Source: Diospyros lotus
Taxonomy: Eukaryota; Streptophyta; Magnoliopsida; Ericales; Ebenaceae
Reading direction: 5' to 3'
NCBI RefSeq assembly: GCF_014633365.1
Contig: NC_068346.1
Span: 15,087,030-15,151,029, forward strand
DNA: 64,000 nucleotides
Part shown: piece after piece, positions 60,666-64,000 of the stretch
How the letters are laid out: each line of letters opens with the position of its first letter
Numbering within the stretch: the first letter of the stretch is position 1
Notes under the pieces: generated by a model
Told to the model about the DNA's origin: nothing
The model's database searches: none
Seen by the model: the letters and a program-made list of their open reading frames with translations, nothing else
Made by a program: the position numbers and the translations under genes

Positions 60666-63210
60666 TTACATCATAAAATCATGAAAAAATAAATAAATCC
60701 TAGTAAAACTATAAAGTGAATAGAACCTCATAAGCATCTTTGTCAAGAGAAGATGGGGAAATTCAATTGAAGGGTTTGGATTTTTTTGCATGAAAGATTC
60801 AACCCTTTGCAATCTCTCTTCAAACTCTACAATGCATCTTTTTAGGATGTGATTTTCTTCATCTTTGTTATTAAGTTTAGTTTGAAGCTCTTCCATCTTC
60901 TTTTTACTAAGATCTTTGAAGTTTTTCTGTTTGATTCCACCCCCATAGCCAAATATATGGTTGTGACGTTGCGCTCCAAAACATTTTGCAATTACCTCAA
61001 TATTAGAAATTGTTGGCTCTGCTTGAATGATCTCTACAATTTGATCCTATAAAATTTAAAGACTTAAAATAGAATAGGAGAATACTACTCCAAGAAACTT
61101 TAATCAAAGTTAAAGTAGTAAAACATTTACATGTTTTTCTTCAGTTTCAGGCTCAACCAACTTTCCATTCTTCTTTCAAGTTTCAAAAAAGATCTTTCTC
61201 ATATCAGGTGGATTACCTTTTTTTCCTCCCTTTTGGCAATTATATATAAAATCATCAAGAAAATTATACTGGACAATAAACGTTATAAATAAATAAATTG
61301 GTATTTATTACTGTTTCATAAATAATCTCTATATGAAGCTTACTACTCATGTGATGAGACATTGAAGATTTAGCTCTATTGTGCGAGGCTTGAGAGCTTA
61401 TTTTCTATATGAGAACCAAAAAATAATTATCATTTGAGACATGTAACAATAAAAAATCACAACATTAAAACCATTTTGCATTTGTATTTTAAAATTATAT
61501 CATACTTGAAAATCCTCAATTAAGAAGTATTTAATCAGAAGCCATTCTCAGTCCTGCTTATCCATACTTTGTGGCTTATTTTTCAAAGCCTCACCTACAA
61601 TTTTGCAAGGTTAACATACATAGTATTTAAACTTAATCTCCAATTCAACCACAAGACAATCATATGTTCCAAGGTGTGGTCACGATACAACTCTATATTA
61701 GAATTATCAAATTTATCATATTAAAAATGATGTATAAATAGTAAAATTGATAGGACATCAAATACTATCTTAATTTTATAAGTTGAACTCATTCTATCAA
61801 AGTACAAAGCCACATTTTTAGCCATATATGATATTGAATTTCATTACTTCTAATAAGACTCTAAGGCTTCTCTATATCCCCCAAAAGTAGGACAACTGCG
61901 ATCACCACATAGAGTTCATATCCATTGAAAAGACCAATTATTGCTTGCCAAGATCTTGAGTAAAAGTAATTAGTGAAACACATTTTCCTTGCCAAAGTAA
62001 TATAAACATGTTAATACAAACATTATCCAAGAGAAATACCTTAGCTTGAATGTATTTCTCCTTTTGGTGAAAAGCTTCTTTCAGATTCGATTTTGTAATT
62101 GATAATAAAGCATTTGATTCATTTTTTTCTACATAACATTTTTTATTCCACAAGAAACAAAGAATAGAATTTGTTTCCATCAATATAAATGAGAGAAGTT
62201 GAAATTGGAAACGGCTCTCAAAATCAAGCCAAGTTAGAAGCTAGACTATAAGTGAACTTGAGAATCAGATTTATCCATTCAAACTAACCACTTGCATTCT
62301 CAATCACACTAAAAATTCATAGCATTTAAAAAATGTTGTTGTGAAATAGGAACCACATTAGGATGATATTTTCCAACTTTTTCTTCCAAAACCATATCAT
62401 TAGTTTAAACTATATAACGAACAAAACAAGCCACTCAGTCTTCATTGTATATCACAAATATATTTTCTCCATCTACAAGCTACAAGAGCTTGGTAAATGA
62501 AAGCAAGAATAGGAAAATATATATATACATAGAAAGAGAGATGAAGAAGAATATTCAAGAAATCTTTGTGGCATTGTTTATATAAAACAAAATGATATTC
62601 TTAAGGAAAAAAAACAAAAAAACAAACCGCCAATCACCCCATGCTGAAGCAACCATATTATATAACCCCAACTATGTCAAGGTAAAATAGCAAGTCACAA
62701 CACATTCCACTGGTCAACACATTAGCTACTTGTGAAAATTACTCCCATAAAAATAAATCTCACTAAAAGAGAGTAAAAGGGATAATTTACATTAACCGCT
62801 TCCCACATGTGATTTTTTTTTATTTTCCCCAATTTCTTTCCAAGCTTTTACCTGTACAAGACAAATGGTTCAATTATGCACTATTCTTCCCAAGTGCTTT
62901 GACCATAATTGATGATTCTCTCCCACTGCTCGATTGTTGTAGAATATAATTGAAATCTTTTCTCCACTTTTAAGCCCAGCTACTTTCTCATTCTAATTTT
63001 TTCCTCGAACTTTCTTTTTTTGAGTATGAATTTTACCTTTAAGAATTTGGAAAATAAAGAAAGATTAAAATACATATAATTAAATATAAACCAAATTAAG
63101 ACTTGAATAACATATACTTACCCTCAACAACTTTTTCTGAGGTAACAAACACTAGTTCACCTGATTCACCATCATCAGTCATAGGAGTATACTTTACAAC
63201 AATGTTACCC
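60666..63210 (-). pseudogene. Transposase_24 (Ptta/En/Spm)-like gene, decayed
   Basis: Minus-strand exonic pieces in order: GEKISIIFYNNRAVGENHQL and LWSKHLGRIVHN (62870-62970), VKAWKEIGENKK (62820-62860), EALKNKPQSMDKQD then stop, EWLLIKYFLIEDFQ (61600-61505), SSQASHNRAKSSMSHHMSS (61400-61345), KKGNPPDMRKIFFET (61250-61180), LVEPETEEKH and ISNIEVIAKCFGAQRHNHIF with GYGGGIKQ (61160-60935), then a C-terminal coiled coil MEELQTKLNNKDEENHILKR (60896-60660). This order, with the FG.QRH.HIFG motif and NRAK motif, is typical of the plant En/Spm Transposase_24 family, the non-catalytic partner protein. An in-frame TGA at about 61558 replaces a tryptophan. Exon borders are approximate. Confidence 0.65.
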
Positions 63211-63757
63211 AACTTCTATTGGTAAAAGAAATTTCTAAAAAAATTTGCAAAATCATTCAATATTATAAATCAAAATTACAAGTTAATATATACACAACAA
63301 ATTTGAATTTAGAAAAAATAGCCTTGCATAATATACACATGCCTTTTCAATACTAGACATGCTAATCTCTTCAAAATCATTCTAAATATCTAATTGTGTA
63401 GTAGTGGTTTTATACTACTGAACTACACTAGCAACTTCAGCCACTCCATTAACAGTGCCAGTAATGATTATTTTATTGTTCACCTGGAGGTCACCAAATT
63501 TATTACCTTTGAAGATTCTTGTAATTATGAAACACATAAACAAACAATCAATAAACATTTGATAAAGTACAGAACATGGTAAATATAATAGCAAAATGTA
63601 GACATTAATAGAGAAATATACTAGAACTTGGATTATCATGTGACGGTCTAAAAGGGACAACATCCATTTCTCCATCCTCCTTAATATAGACATGGATGTC
63701 TCTTATACTTTTATGGTCATTAAACATAGTATAAACATCAGCATCCCCAGTTAGTTG
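63211..63757 (-). other. Unassigned coding-like stretch upstream of the Transposase_24 relic
   Basis: Minus-strand pieces such as TPMTDDGESGELVFVTSEK (63195-63130) and the frame at 63693-63415 may be 5' exons of the same element gene, but I recognise no domain in them. Confidence 0.3.
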
Positions 63758-64000
63758 TGTTGAACCAACTTGCTTATATTAATTATGTTTTGATGATTAA
63801 CAAAAATATTTTTATGAGATAAATGTATTTTTTACTCATACAAAAAGTAAAATTATTTTGAATTAAAAGTGGGTAACAAAAGTAAATTTATTTGAATTAA
63901 ATGTGGGTTGTCTTTAAACATATTTCTATTTTTAATCATTTACGTCTCAAAAACTTAATTTAAATTTTTATATCTTGATATATGTATTTCTTTCTCATGC
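63758..64000 (+). mobile_element. Start of a Ty1-copia LTR (continues past the window)
   Basis: TGTTGAACCAACTTGC followed by TATATTAATTATGTTTTGATG and GATTAACAAAAAT matches the beginning of the copia LTRs in the duplicated units (read there on the minus strand from 24982 and 31866). Only the first ~240 bp are inside the window. Confidence 0.6.

Larger units (their letters stand above)
59421..63757 (-). mobile_element. En/Spm (CACTA) element with decayed transposase-associated gene, right end not in window
   Basis: The left terminus CAATACAAAAAAAGAAGG resembles a CACTA end and leads into subterminal AACGA(C/T)GG..CCGTCATTAA motifs (59440-59640) and a 56-bp tandem repeat. Further right the minus strand carries a Transposase_24-like coding region. 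A copia LTR interrupts it at 63758, so the other terminus, if kept, is beyond the window. Confidence 0.6.

Overview
The window is nuclear DNA of a flowering plant, most likely a eudicot. It is AT-rich, has GT-AG spliced genes with seven small exons, and is packed with nested plant transposons (CACTA/En-Spm, hAT, Ty1-copia, Ty3-gypsy, TRIM, long solo LTRs). I cannot name the species. The only host genes I can support are two paralogous SIEVE ELEMENT OCCLUSION (SEO, phloem P-protein) genes, both on the minus strand about 19 kb apart. Everything else of any length is transposon-derived or unassigned AT-rich DNA.

Layout. 1-15062: a nest of at least four levels. A CACTA-like element whose left end lies outside the window (right end 15062) contains CACTA-1 (233-14765, flanks GAC/GAC). 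CACTA-1 was hit by LTR W1 (625-8279), itself hit by CACTA-2 (3961-7467, flanks TGT/TGT), and by LTR Z1 (8607-13792), itself hit by solo LTR X (9837-12381, flanks GGCTC/GGCTC). 16081-19017: SEO copy A; all seven exons and splice sites are readable, but a TAG codon interrupts exon 5. 19018-22290: its promoter, AT-rich DNA, a degenerate ~72-bp tandem repeat, and a relic of an SEO-type promoter with no gene attached (21620-21855). 22290-35340: a ~6.9-kb segment (copia gag + LTR, gypsy reverse transcriptase, a CACTA-like insert, TRIM pieces) present twice in tandem. 35828-37452: the displaced gypsy RNase H/integrase end. 38306-42827: SEO copy B, intact, 704 residues. 42944-46130: its promoter, a hAT MITE and AT-rich repeats. 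48160-49735: degenerate copia. About 49736-58296: a second LTR nest (Z2 carrying solo LTR Y and LTR W2). 59421 to beyond the end: an En/Spm element with a decayed Transposase_24-type gene, interrupted by a copia LTR from 63758.

How it fits together. SEO proteins assemble into the P-protein filaments of sieve elements, which help seal wounded sieve tubes. The two copies share exon number, all intron phases and a short leader motif, so they arose by tandem duplication; the orphan promoter between them suggests the cluster once had a third member. Transposon insertion then expanded the spacing. Nearly all other open reading frames are chance frames or decayed transposon coding. I found no CRISPR array, no operon and no convincing new multi-gene system.
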